From Ruminococcus sp. UBA1780 (GTDB taxonomy: Bacteria; Bacillota; Clostridia; Oscillospirales; Ruminococcaceae), in NCBI GenBank assembly GCA_002315235.1, contig DCGK01000069.1, forward strand, positions 257 through 19,185: a DNA stretch of 18,929 bases, read 5' to 3'. The notes beneath the pieces were generated by a model that made no database searches, had not been told where the DNA came from, and saw nothing but the letters and a program-made list of their open reading frames with translations. Of this stretch, positions 1 to 6,351 are shown in pieces. Both the position numbers and the translations under genes were made by a program. Within the stretch, counting starts at the first letter, position 1; each line of letters starts with the position of its first letter.

Positions 1-382
1 ATGATTCGTGACCTGCGAGGAATGCAAAACATTCTGTTTCTTCTTCGAGGAGCATCTTGCCGAGGTTACCGTGACCAAGACCAACCTTTCTCTGGTCAGC
101 AACTGAACCAGGGATACAGAAAGCCTGGAGACCTTCACCGATAGCTGCAGCAGCGTCAGCAGCCTTTGTGCAGCCCTTCTTGATTGCGATAGCGCAGCCT
201 ACTGTGTAAGCCCACTTAGCATTTTCGAAGCAGATTGGCTGAATGCCTTCTACGAGCTTGTAGATGTCGAGGCCCTTAGCCTTACATACTTCAGCACATT
301 CTTCAACTGAATTAATGCCGTATTCTTTGATTACTGCGAGAATCTGCTTCTCTCTTCTATCGTATGATTCAAATAAAGCCAT
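1..382 (-). CDS. GGGtGRT family protein (N-terminal part, cut by window edge)
   Basis: Only the first ~127 codons are present; the gene runs off the left edge, so the Gly-rich signature that names the family is not visible. The translation starts MALFESYDRREKQI and contains IQPICFENAKWAY, AIKKGCTKAADAA, FCIPGSVADQRK and FLAGHES. I recognise these as the N-terminal half of the GGGtGRT family, widespread in anaerobic Firmicutes, whose biochemical role is unknown to me. The ATG at 380-382 follows AAGGAGG at 392-398. That ribosome-binding site overlaps the stop codon (TAA, 397-399) of the upstream Fe-S scaffold gene, so translation is probably coupled. The pairing points to a role in Fe-S or redox metabolism, which is inference. 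Confidence 0.85.
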   Translation of the reverse strand, partial: MALFESYDRREKQILAVIKEYGINSVEECAEVCKAKGLDIYKLVEGIQPICFENAKWAYTVGCAIAIKKGCTKAADAAAAIGEGLQAFCIPGSVADQRKVGLGHGNLGKMLLEEETECFAFLAGHES

Positions 383-396
383 TGTTGAGTTCCTCC

Positions 397-1089
397 TTAT
401 TCTTTTCTTGGGTCAACGATCTTTACTGCATCAGCAACTCTGCCGTACTGACCCTGAGCCTTTTCAAATGCTGTGTTAGCATCATCGCCGGCCTTGATGA
501 AGTCCATCATCTTACCAAAGTTTACGAACTTGTAACCAATGATTTCGTTTTCTTCGTTAAGAGCAAGACCTGTAACGTAACCGTCTGTCATTTCGAGGTA
601 ACGAGGACCCTTAGCGAGTGTACCGTACATTGTACCAACCTGTGAACGGAGGCCCTTACCAAGGTCTTCGAGGCCGGCACCGATTACGAGACCGTCTTCA
701 GAGAAAGCACTCTGTGAACGACCGTAAACGATCTGGAGGAAGAGTTCTCTCATAGCTGTGTTTATAGCATCACAAACGAGGTCTGTGTTGAGAGCTTCAA
801 GTATTGTTCTGCCAGGGAGGATTTCAGAAGCCATAGCTGCTGAGTGTGTCATACCTGAACATCCGATTGTTTCAACGAGACATTCCTGGATAACGCCTTC
901 CTTAACGTTAAGTGTGAGCTTACATGTACCCTGCTGTGGAGCACACCAGCCTACACCGTGTGTAAAACCGGAAATATCTTTAATTTCTTTTGCCTTTACC
1001 CATTTTGCTTCTTCAGGAATTGGAGCAGCACCGTGAGCAACGCCCTGTGCGATAGGGCACATTGTTTCAACTTCATGAGAATAATTCAT
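397..1089 (-). CDS. IscU/NifU-like iron-sulfur cluster assembly scaffold protein
   Basis: The 230-residue protein belongs to the IscU-like scaffold group that is encoded next to GGGtGRT genes in Clostridia. Such scaffolds build Fe-S clusters on cysteines in the cytoplasm and pass them to target proteins. Cysteines are at 11, 49, 56, 70, 77 and 106; C49 and C56 sit in GWCAPQQGTC and C77 in ETIGCSGMTHSA. It is longer than a typical IscU (~130-150 residues), with a C-terminal extension past ~residue 155 (YLEMTDGYVTGLAL onward) of no assigned function. AAGGAG lies just upstream of the ATG, and a consensus promoter lies at 1140-1168. No cysteine desulfurase is visible in the window. Family assignment is confident; the clients are unknown. 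Confidence 0.85.
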   Translation of the reverse strand: MNYSHEVETMCPIAQGVAHGAAPIPEEAKWVKAKEIKDISGFTHGVGWCAPQQGTCKLTLNVKEGVIQECLVETIGCSGMTHSAAMASEILPGRTILEALNTDLVCDAINTAMRELFLQIVYGRSQSAFSEDGLVIGAGLEDLGKGLRSQVGTMYGTLAKGPRYLEMTDGYVTGLALNEENEIIGYKFVNFGKMMDFIKAGDDANTAFEKAQGQYGRVADAVKIVDPRKE

Positions 1090-1139
1090 ATTCTTAAACT
1101 CCTTTCAGTATTATGCATTTGAAACGCATTACATTCCTT

Positions 1140-1168
1140 ATTATACTACAGAACAGCATTTATTTCAA
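1140..1168 (-). promoter_or_regulatory. SigA-type promoter for the Fe-S scaffold/GGGtGRT genes
   Basis: Reading the minus strand, the -35 is TTGAAA (1163-1168), the spacer is exactly 17 bp, and the -10 is a perfect TATAAT (1140-1145). Transcription should start near 1133, giving a leader of ~45 nt before the ATG at 1089. This is a sequence match only. Confidence 0.8.
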
Positions 1169-1189
1169 GTATTTTTAATCTTATTTTTC

Positions 1190-1218
1190 TTTACTTTTCA
1201 CAGTGGTTCTGATATAAT
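1190..1218 (+). promoter_or_regulatory. Probable promoter for the small membrane protein gene
   Basis: A perfect -10 TATAAT (1213-1218) lies 17 bp after a weak -35, TTTACT (1190-1195, 4 of 6 matches to TTGACA). It is divergent from the promoter at 1140-1168. The leader to the ATG at 1287 would be ~60 nt. Confidence 0.55.
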
Positions 1219-1286
1219 ATACATGAATATTAAACGAAATATTAAACGGAGCTGACGGATATTCAGTAAAGGAGTGGCGTTTTCAC

Positions 1287-1670
1287 ATGAAAAATACAAT
1301 ACTGGCAGTAAGTATTATTTCAGCATTAATTGTTCTGATGGTGCTGCTGATGAGCTACACAAAGGAAAATAACCTTGACCTGAGCAACTCTTTCAGAAAG
1401 GACAATTCATATCAGGATGATTCATACCGTCCTGTACCGGATATTGAATTTGATCTCGAAATAGTAACAGAGAAACCAGATATCTGGAACCAGATCGCCG
1501 GTCTGAAAGCAACCGAACCGCCTGTGACCGGTGTACCCGGAGATGAAAATATTGCGGGACCTGTAAACAATGAACAGCCGGCAGTAACTGATACTCCGGA
1601 ATCACCTGAAGAACAGGAAGTTACTGAAAAAACAGACAGCAGACTTGACGTACTCAGAAAGCTTAAGTAA
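1287..1670 (+). CDS. Small membrane-anchored protein of unknown function
   Basis: I do not recognise a family for this 127-residue protein. Residues 4-23 form one hydrophobic segment (signal anchor or uncleaved signal peptide) after a short M-K-N start. The rest is hydrophilic, rich in Pro, Glu, Asp and Thr, and probably disordered (VPDIEF, EPPVTGVPGD, ESPEEQEVTEK), ending in a basic stretch, RLDVLRKLK. There is no lipobox cysteine. AAAGGAG upstream and a promoter-like sequence at 1190-1218 support it as a real gene. Its stop codon overlaps the end of the convergent lrp gene by 8 bp. It most likely exposes a short tail outside the membrane, which is inference from hydropathy only. Confidence 0.65.
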   Translation: MKNTILAVSIISALIVLMVLLMSYTKENNLDLSNSFRKDNSYQDDSYRPVPDIEFDLEIVTEKPDIWNQIAGLKATEPPVTGVPGDENIAGPVNNEQPAVTDTPESPEEQEVTEKTDSRLDVLRKLK

Positions 1671-1675
1671 GCTTT
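1658..1675. repeat. Perfect inverted repeat holding both convergent stop codons
   Basis: AAAGCTTA-AG-TAAGCTTT is a perfect inverted repeat. The plus-strand stop (TAA, 1668-1670) and the minus-strand lrp stop (1663-1665) both lie within it. It is A/T-rich with no following T-tract, so at best it is a weak bidirectional 3' hairpin. Confidence 0.55.
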
Positions 1676-2106
1676 ATTTCTCTGTGAGGCACAGGTGTTG
1701 AAAATACAATCTGAGTTGATGTGTTCCCGAAAACCTGGAGCTCATCAACAAATTCATCAAGTTCCTGAGTAGTGTGGAACACAACCTTCAGAAGCATCGA
1801 ATACACACCTGTAACGCAGTTGCATTCAAGTACACTCGGACATGACCTTATAAAATTATAGAATTCTTCTTTCCTGCTTGCCGGAAGTTCAAGTCCGACA
1901 AATGCATTAATGTTGTAACCGAGTTTCTGACTGTCAACGCATATATTGTAACCGTTAATAATTCCGTTTTTCTCAAGCTTTTCAATTCTTGAGGAAACTG
2001 CCGGAGCTGAAAGAAACACCTTTGAAGCAAGAATCTTCAAAGGTGTTCTTGCGTTATCCTGGAGCAGTTCAATTAATTTCTTATCAACTTCATCAATTTT
2101 ACACAT
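1663..2106 (-). CDS. Lrp/AsnC family transcriptional regulator
   Basis: The 147 residues have the usual Lrp/AsnC length and layout. A winged helix-turn-helix fills residues ~4-55 (IDEVDKKLIELLQDNAR, then SAPAVSSRIEKLEKNGII as the recognition region), followed by the ligand-binding/oligomerisation RAM domain at ~65-140. Members sense amino acids or related small molecules and form dimers to octamers that wrap DNA. The ligand cannot be told from sequence. The ATG follows GGAGG at 2120-2124. That ribosome-binding site starts four bases after the T-tract of a strong terminator, so lrp expression may depend on readthrough. It overlaps the convergent small membrane protein gene by 8 bp. Confidence 0.93.
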   Translation of the reverse strand: MCKIDEVDKKLIELLQDNARTPLKILASKVFLSAPAVSSRIEKLEKNGIINGYNICVDSQKLGYNINAFVGLELPASRKEEFYNFIRSCPSVLECNCVTGVYSMLLKVVFHTTQELDEFVDELQVFGNTSTQIVFSTPVPHREIKLT

Positions 2107-2127
2107 TATGAAATTCTTACCTCCATC

Positions 2128-2160
2128 AAATAAAAAAGGCGTACCGGTTTCCGGTACGCC
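2128..2160 (-). terminator. Rho-independent terminator of the coaD-end operon, abutting the lrp ribosome-binding site
   Basis: A perfect 10-bp G/C-rich stem, GGCGTACCGG (2138-2147) with CCGGTACGCC (2151-2160), has a 3-base loop. On the minus strand it is followed by TTTTTTATTT (2137-2128). It ends transcription from the coiled-coil gene at 2208-2696, and it also forms the immediate leader of lrp. Confidence 0.9.
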
Positions 2161-2183
2161 TCATTGCGTCATGTATTCAATTA

Positions 2184-2209
2184 AAACAGAAAGAAAATGC
2201 TTTCTGTTT
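2184..2209 (-). terminator. Second hairpin overlapping the stop codon, possible weak tandem terminator
   Basis: AAACAGAAAG (2184-2193) and CTTTCTGTTT (2200-2209) form a perfect 10-bp stem with a 6-base loop, followed on the minus strand by TTAATTG. It overlaps the TAA of the gene ending at 2208. It is A/T-rich, so it may be weak and act with the stronger terminator downstream at 2128-2160. Confidence 0.5.
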
Positions 2210-2696
2210 ACTGTGCGTTCTGATTTGAATCAGAAGAAGACTTGCTTTTAACCTGACTGATTGCCTGAGCTGTTTTCTTAACATCCTGGAGTCCCTTGGT
2301 GAAATACATCTCAGCATCATGAAGCATGTTGTCAACATAGCTGCTTGTTGCATTTCTTATCTCCTGTGAACGGGCCTGAGCCTGTGCAAGAATTTCTGCT
2401 GCTCTCTGCTTGGCTTCCTTTACAATAGTATCGCCTGAAACAAGAGCCTTAGCTCTTTCTTCGGCCTGCTGAACAATCTGCTCTGCTTTCTGTTCAGCTT
2501 CCTTGATAATTCTGTCACAGTCAAAATCAATAAGTTTGGCTCTTTTGATCTCCTGAGGAATATTAAGTCTTATATCATCTATAAGCTCTCTGAGACGTTC
2601 TGAATCGATTATCATCTTACTCTGTGAAAATGGCATCGGATTGGACTTGTCCAGTAATTCCTCCATCTGCTCAAGTATCTCATCAATATTGTTCAT
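2208..2696 (-). CDS. Coiled-coil protein with an internal duplication (ATP-synthase-subunit-like), encoded after coaD
   Basis: The 162-residue soluble protein is mostly helical. It has no signal peptide, membrane segment or catalytic motif that I recognise. Residues 63-85 (IIKEAEQKAEQIVQQAEERA) and 91-113 (IVKEAKQRAAEILAQAQARS) are near-copies 28 residues (four heptads) apart, so it carries a duplicated coiled-coil unit. Automatic annotation often calls such proteins ATPase or ATP-synthase subunit B/E/H-like because of this helix, but that is not a real assignment. Position directly after coaD resembles the arrangement I recall in other Clostridia. The ATG at 2694-2696 is chosen over a TTG two codons upstream because GGAG at ~2707-2710 is better spaced for it. 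Function is unknown; a scaffold or DivIVA-like role is possible. Confidence 0.75.
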   Translation of the reverse strand: MNNIDEILEQMEELLDKSNPMPFSQSKMIIDSERLRELIDDIRLNIPQEIKRAKLIDFDCDRIIKEAEQKAEQIVQQAEERAKALVSGDTIVKEAKQRAAEILAQAQARSQEIRNATSSYVDNMLHDAEMYFTKGLQDVKKTAQAISQVKSKSSSDSNQNAQ

Positions 2697-2750
2697 ATGC
2701 AAGTCACTCCGTTTTTAGCTGCGGAGTTCTCTCCTTTCATCATGAAAAAT

Positions 2751-3239
2751 TCAGTTCAGTTTTTTAATTCTGCTTTCTATTCTTTCTCTTATCTCATCAG
2801 GAACAAAACTGCTTATGTCCCCGCCGAATGCTGCAATCTGCTTCACAACACTTGAACTCAGATACATGTTTTCCGTGCTTGTCGTCAGAAATACAGTTTC
2901 CGCATCCGGATACAGTTTTTTGTTCGCAAGAGCCATCTGGAACTCGTACTCGAAGTCGCTTACCGCTCTGAGCCCCTTAACTATGGCACAGGCACCGACA
3001 TCACGCACATAGTCAGCGAGAAGTCCGTCAAGAATATCAATAACGACATTATCCATACCTGAAGTTACATCCATAATCATCTGAATACGCTCAGTCGGAG
3101 TAAACAGCGGCTGTTTTGAGAGATTGGTCGAAACCAGAATAATAACCTTGTCAAACAATGTGGACGCACGATTGAAAATATCGATATGTCCGTATGTTAC
3201 AGGATCAAAGCTACCAGGACAAACTGCAATCCTACGCAC
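2751..3239 (-). CDS. coaD: Pantetheine-phosphate adenylyltransferase (PPAT)
   Basis: CoaD transfers AMP from ATP to 4'-phosphopantetheine, giving dephospho-CoA, the penultimate step of coenzyme A synthesis in the cytoplasm. The 162 residues match the family length. The nucleotidyltransferase signature is PGSFDPVTYGH (T15-Y-G-H18) at the N-terminus and the second ATP-site motif is YLSSSVVKQIA near residue 127. GLRAVSDFEYEFQMALANK is typical CoaD core. The start is GTG at 3237-3239, preceded by GAGGTG with suitable spacing; no better ATG exists ahead of the signature. It follows rsmD by 20 bp, a common pairing in Firmicutes, and precedes the coiled-coil gene. Confidence 0.97.
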   Translation of the reverse strand: MRRIAVCPGSFDPVTYGHIDIFNRASTLFDKVIILVSTNLSKQPLFTPTERIQMIMDVTSGMDNVVIDILDGLLADYVRDVGACAIVKGLRAVSDFEYEFQMALANKKLYPDAETVFLTTSTENMYLSSSVVKQIAAFGGDISSFVPDEIRERIESRIKKLN

Positions 3240-3259
3240 CTTTGAAACACCTCTAATCT

Positions 3260-3814
3260 TTATTTTGTGGCATCAGTTTTTTCACAAATAAACTGACTTA
3301 TTTCTATTTTACCATACTTGTATTTTTTTTTCAAGACCAGACTGCCAATTTTCTCAGGAAGTTCAAGTCTCTGCTCGTGCTCGCAGATTATTCTGCCGCC
3401 TTCATTCATGTGACTTTCCAGAAGCGGAAGAACCTGTTCAAGTATCCCCCTGCTGTACGGAGGGTCAAGAAAGGCCAGATCAAACATTCCGCAGTCTGTT
3501 TTCAGAAAATCAACTGAATCCATAAAAACAACCCTGCTTCTGTCTGTAAACTCCGTTGACCCGATATTTTCAGTAATAACATTTATCGAAGCCTTTGACT
3601 TGTCTACAAAAACCGCCTTTTCAGCACCGCGGCTCAGCGCCTCGAGTCCGAGCTGACCGCTGCCTCCGAAAAGGTCCAGAACAGTCGCACCCGGTATCTG
3701 AAACTGTACTGCTGAAAACATCGCTTCCTTAACCTTGTCAGTAGTAGGTCTTACGTCGTTTCCTTCCAGTGTCCTGAGTTTTCTTCCGCGTGCTGTACCT
3801 GTTATTATTCGCAT
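3260..3814 (-). CDS. rsmD: 16S rRNA (guanine(966)-N(2))-methyltransferase
   Basis: RsmD uses S-adenosylmethionine to methylate N2 of G966 in 16S rRNA during small-subunit assembly. The 184 residues carry the SAM-binding motif I, VLDLFGGSGQLGLEALSRGA (~45-64), and the catalytic DPPY (117-120) in LAFLDPPYSRG. The N-terminal MRIITGTARGRKL is characteristic of this subfamily. The ATG is preceded by AAGGAG. A consensus promoter at 3872-3900, inside the 3' end of uvrC, can drive rsmD-coaD and the coiled-coil gene apart from uvrC. Confidence 0.96.
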   Translation of the reverse strand: MRIITGTARGRKLRTLEGNDVRPTTDKVKEAMFSAVQFQIPGATVLDLFGGSGQLGLEALSRGAEKAVFVDKSKASINVITENIGSTEFTDRSRVVFMDSVDFLKTDCGMFDLAFLDPPYSRGILEQVLPLLESHMNEGGRIICEHEQRLELPEKIGSLVLKKKYKYGKIEISQFICEKTDATK

Positions 3815-3871
3815 ATATGAATTCTCCTTAAATCTATTTTCATGGAAACACTGACCGGTGCTTCATAAAGT

Positions 3872-3900
3872 ATTATACTATTTTTTTTACTGATTTTCAA
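3872..3900 (-). promoter_or_regulatory. Internal SigA promoter for rsmD-coaD, inside the uvrC 3' end
   Basis: On the minus strand: TTGAAA (3895-3900), a 17-bp spacer, TATAAT (3872-3877). The -35 lies within the last codons of uvrC (stop at 3887-3889). I see no clear terminator between uvrC and rsmD, so both readthrough and this promoter could feed rsmD. Confidence 0.75.
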
Positions 3901-5719
3901 GAAGCTTCAGAATAAGCTCTGCTGCCGTTTCCAGCGAAACGCCCGCAACGGCACTGATTTCCTCCGGACCGGCTTCCCTGACTGCTTCAATGGTTCTGAA
4001 TCTGTCCATAATTTTCTTTGCCTTCTTCTCACCTATTCCCTTTACAGATGTAAGACGTGAATAAAAGGTAATTTTTGAATGAAGCTTTTTCTGATAAGTA
4101 ATTGCAACACGGTGCATCTCATCCTGAATATTCGTAAGAAGGGTAAAGGCAGATTTCAGACTGGAAACAGATATCTCCTCTCCTCCTGTTGATATCGCTC
4201 TTGTGCGGTGCCTGCTGTCCTTGACAATGCCAAATACAGGAACATCTATGCCCATCTGTCTCAGATAAGGCTCAACGGCATTGACCTGTCCCTTTCCGCC
4301 GTCAAGAAAAACGAGGTCAGGCTTTCTCCTGAAGCCCTCATCAGTCTCACTTTCATCAAGAAAACGTCTGAATCTTCTCTCAAGAACTTCATGCATACAC
4401 GCATAGTCATTCTGAACAGCAACATTTTTTATTGAAAAGCGCTTGTACATCTTTTTCAGCGGTCTTCCGTTTTCAAACACAACCATACTTGCGCACATTG
4501 CTGAAGAACCCAGATTTGAAATATCATACGCCTCAATATATTCAGGCGGCTTCGGCAGCCCGAGAAGTTTTGAAAGCTGTTCCAGTGCGATTATTTCCCT
4601 GCCGGTGCGTCCCGCTCTGACAGACAGAAACTCACCTGCATTATTTCTTGCAAGCATGATGTATTTCATCATATTTCCCTTCTGCCTGAACTGAATATGC
4701 ACAGCATGTCCTGAAATCTCCTTAAGAACGCCGGAAACAATCTGTGCATCATCACATTCATATTCAGTGAAAATATTCTTTGGAATATCACGCCCTGATG
4801 AATAATACTGCATTATAAAATCAGTGTAAAGCGATGAATCATTTTCCGCTCCTTCAAAGAAATATGCGTTCTTGTCAACTATCTTTCCGTTTCTGTATAC
4901 AATAACTGACACACAGGTACCTGCCGGATTGCTTACTGAGGCAATAATATCCGTATTTTCAATATCAGGATCAAAAATTTTCTGTGTTTCTGAAGCCCTG
5001 GTAATATTGTTTATCCGGTCACGAAGCACTGCAGCCTTTTCAAATTCAAGGTTCTCCGCTGCAGCTTCCATTTCCTCTCTCAGCTTTTCAACTGATTCCT
5101 TACTGCCTGTTTTTATATATTCGACCGCCTGTGAAATGATGTCTGCGTAATTATCAGCGGAAATCCTCCCTGTGCACACACCCATGCACTGCTTAATATG
5201 ATAATTAAGACACGGTTTTCTGTTAGCAGCAGTCGTACACGGAAATTTCTTTCTGCATACCGGCAGCATAAACGCCTTGTTTACTTCAGTCACAGTCTGT
5301 TTTGTCACCCCCGGACTGGTGTACGGACCAAGAGTGATACCTCCGGGAATATTCCGCTTTTCGGCCGTGATTCTCGGATACATTTCATCCGATACATGAA
5401 TATAGTGAAATCCCTTGTCATCCTTAAGAAGGATGTTGTATTTAGGCTTGTGCTGTTTTATAAGGCTGCATTCAAGAACAAGCGCCTCGTATTCGGAATC
5501 AGTAACAATAAAGTCGTAGTCAAATACGTTCTCGACCATCTTTGCAACCTTTGGCGTATGATCAGCTGACACTCTGAAATAACTTGTCACCCTGTTTTTA
5601 AGATTTTTTGCCTTTCCGATATAGATGATTTCACCGTTCTCATTTTTCATCCTGTAAACGCCGGGAAATGTTGTAAGCTTTGCAGTTTTCTCCCTCAGGT
5701 ATGGTAATCTTTCGTTCAT
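3887..5719 (-). CDS. uvrC: Excinuclease ABC subunit C
   Basis: UvrC makes both incisions around a lesion in nucleotide-excision repair, recruited by UvrB. The 610 residues have the full architecture. The GIY-YIG nuclease at ~15-95 has G20-V-Y and Y33-I-G, with R43 and E76 nearby. A Cys cluster (C155, C161, C170, C178, C182) matches the Fe-S region of the family. The UvrB-binding UVR helix pair is near 208-242. The RNase H-like nuclease carries D399 (AYDISN), D473 (FLDGGKGQ) and H536 (DEMHR), which fit the Asp-Asp-His triad. Tandem helix-hairpin-helix motifs are at ~556-605 (VKGIGEKKAKKI). The ATG overlaps the CYTH gene stop as ATGA, so the two are translationally coupled. Nothing is truncated. 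Confidence 0.98.
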   Translation of the reverse strand: MNERLPYLREKTAKLTTFPGVYRMKNENGEIIYIGKAKNLKNRVTSYFRVSADHTPKVAKMVENVFDYDFIVTDSEYEALVLECSLIKQHKPKYNILLKDDKGFHYIHVSDEMYPRITAEKRNIPGGITLGPYTSPGVTKQTVTEVNKAFMLPVCRKKFPCTTAANRKPCLNYHIKQCMGVCTGRISADNYADIISQAVEYIKTGSKESVEKLREEMEAAAENLEFEKAAVLRDRINNITRASETQKIFDPDIENTDIIASVSNPAGTCVSVIVYRNGKIVDKNAYFFEGAENDSSLYTDFIMQYYSSGRDIPKNIFTEYECDDAQIVSGVLKEISGHAVHIQFRQKGNMMKYIMLARNNAGEFLSVRAGRTGREIIALEQLSKLLGLPKPPEYIEAYDISNLGSSAMCASMVVFENGRPLKKMYKRFSIKNVAVQNDYACMHEVLERRFRRFLDESETDEGFRRKPDLVFLDGGKGQVNAVEPYLRQMGIDVPVFGIVKDSRHRTRAISTGGEEISVSSLKSAFTLLTNIQDEMHRVAITYQKKLHSKITFYSRLTSVKGIGEKKAKKIMDRFRTIEAVREAGPEEISAVAGVSLETAAELILKLLENQ

Positions 5720-6279
5720 AGTATTTCTGATTTTACCTTAAAAAATCTTCTTGCCTTTCCGCCGACGTTATTTTTGTACTGAAGAAGTCCGAGCTTGTCA
5801 ACAAGAACCTTTGTGCCCTTTTCAGCCTTGTCCCTGAATTCCATTTCTATTTCATAATCACATTTTCCAAGGTAATAGTTTACGTCAAAATCAATCGAAA
5901 GTGACTCTGAAGGCTTTATACTGGTACGGCGTGTTACCAGATCGCCCTGAAGCGAAAAAGGGATCCACGCAAACTTGCCGTTTTCAAGAGTAATATCACT
6001 CTTAAGTCCGTCAATATCCATAGCCGTTTCAGTACATGTCGAAAAATCATTGCTGGTAAGCGGCTGCGCTTCCTTAAGTTCGAGTCTGAGACTGGTTTCC
6101 GTCTGACGGATTCTCAGAGTTGTGTGATTGTTCAGAAGATAGTTGTCATCCGTATCATAGTAATAGTTAATCTGAACCTTCTCCTTATATCCGGCATCGG
6201 TATAAAGTTCTTTTATGAGTTTAAGTATCTCATAAAACTTTTCCTTGTCAACAAGAAATTTATATTCCGTTTCCTTCAT
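5716..6279 (-). CDS. CYTH domain protein (triphosphate tunnel metalloenzyme family)
   Basis: CYTH proteins form an eight-stranded beta tunnel that binds triphosphates with divalent metal. Bacterial members hydrolyse inorganic tripolyphosphate or thiamine triphosphate, or act as class IV adenylate cyclases. This 187-residue protein opens with the ExExK signature (E3-T-E5-Y-K7), followed by alternating charged strands such as TTLRIRQTETSLRLELKE and CDYEIEMEF. The substrate cannot be read from sequence; tripolyphosphatase would be my default. It overlaps uvrC by 4 bp (ATGA), so it is in the same transcript. GGAGG (6285-6289) precedes the ATG, and a long inverted repeat sits 7 bp further upstream (6297-6335). 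Confidence 0.88.
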   Translation of the reverse strand: MKETEYKFLVDKEKFYEILKLIKELYTDAGYKEKVQINYYYDTDDNYLLNNHTTLRIRQTETSLRLELKEAQPLTSNDFSTCTETAMDIDGLKSDITLENGKFAWIPFSLQGDLVTRRTSIKPSESLSIDFDVNYYLGKCDYEIEMEFRDKAEKGTKVLVDKLGLLQYKNNVGGKARRFFKVKSEIL

Positions 6280-6296
6280 AATTTCCTCCGATTTTT

Positions 6297-6335
6297 ATAT
6301 AGTGAAGGTCAGAAGTAATCTGACTTTCACTATAT
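6297..6335. repeat. 17-bp inverted repeat just upstream of the CYTH ribosome-binding site
   Basis: The arms at 6297-6313 and 6319-6335 match at 16 of 17 positions around a 5-base loop (arm core ATATAGTGAA/TTCACTATAT). On the minus strand it is followed by AAAAATCGGAGG, not a T-tract, so it does not look like a terminator for the upstream transglutaminase gene. It could be an mRNA leader hairpin, a processing site or an operator. The arm core TATAGTGAA recurs in the SDR leader at 18269-18310. Confidence 0.7.
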
Positions 6336-6351
6336 TTATTTGTATTATCTC

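Noticed and set aside
1190..1286. Small RNA or riboswitch between the divergent promoters near 1200
   Set aside because: The leader is under 70 nt with no stable G/C stem; nothing beyond a promoter and ribosome-binding site is supported.
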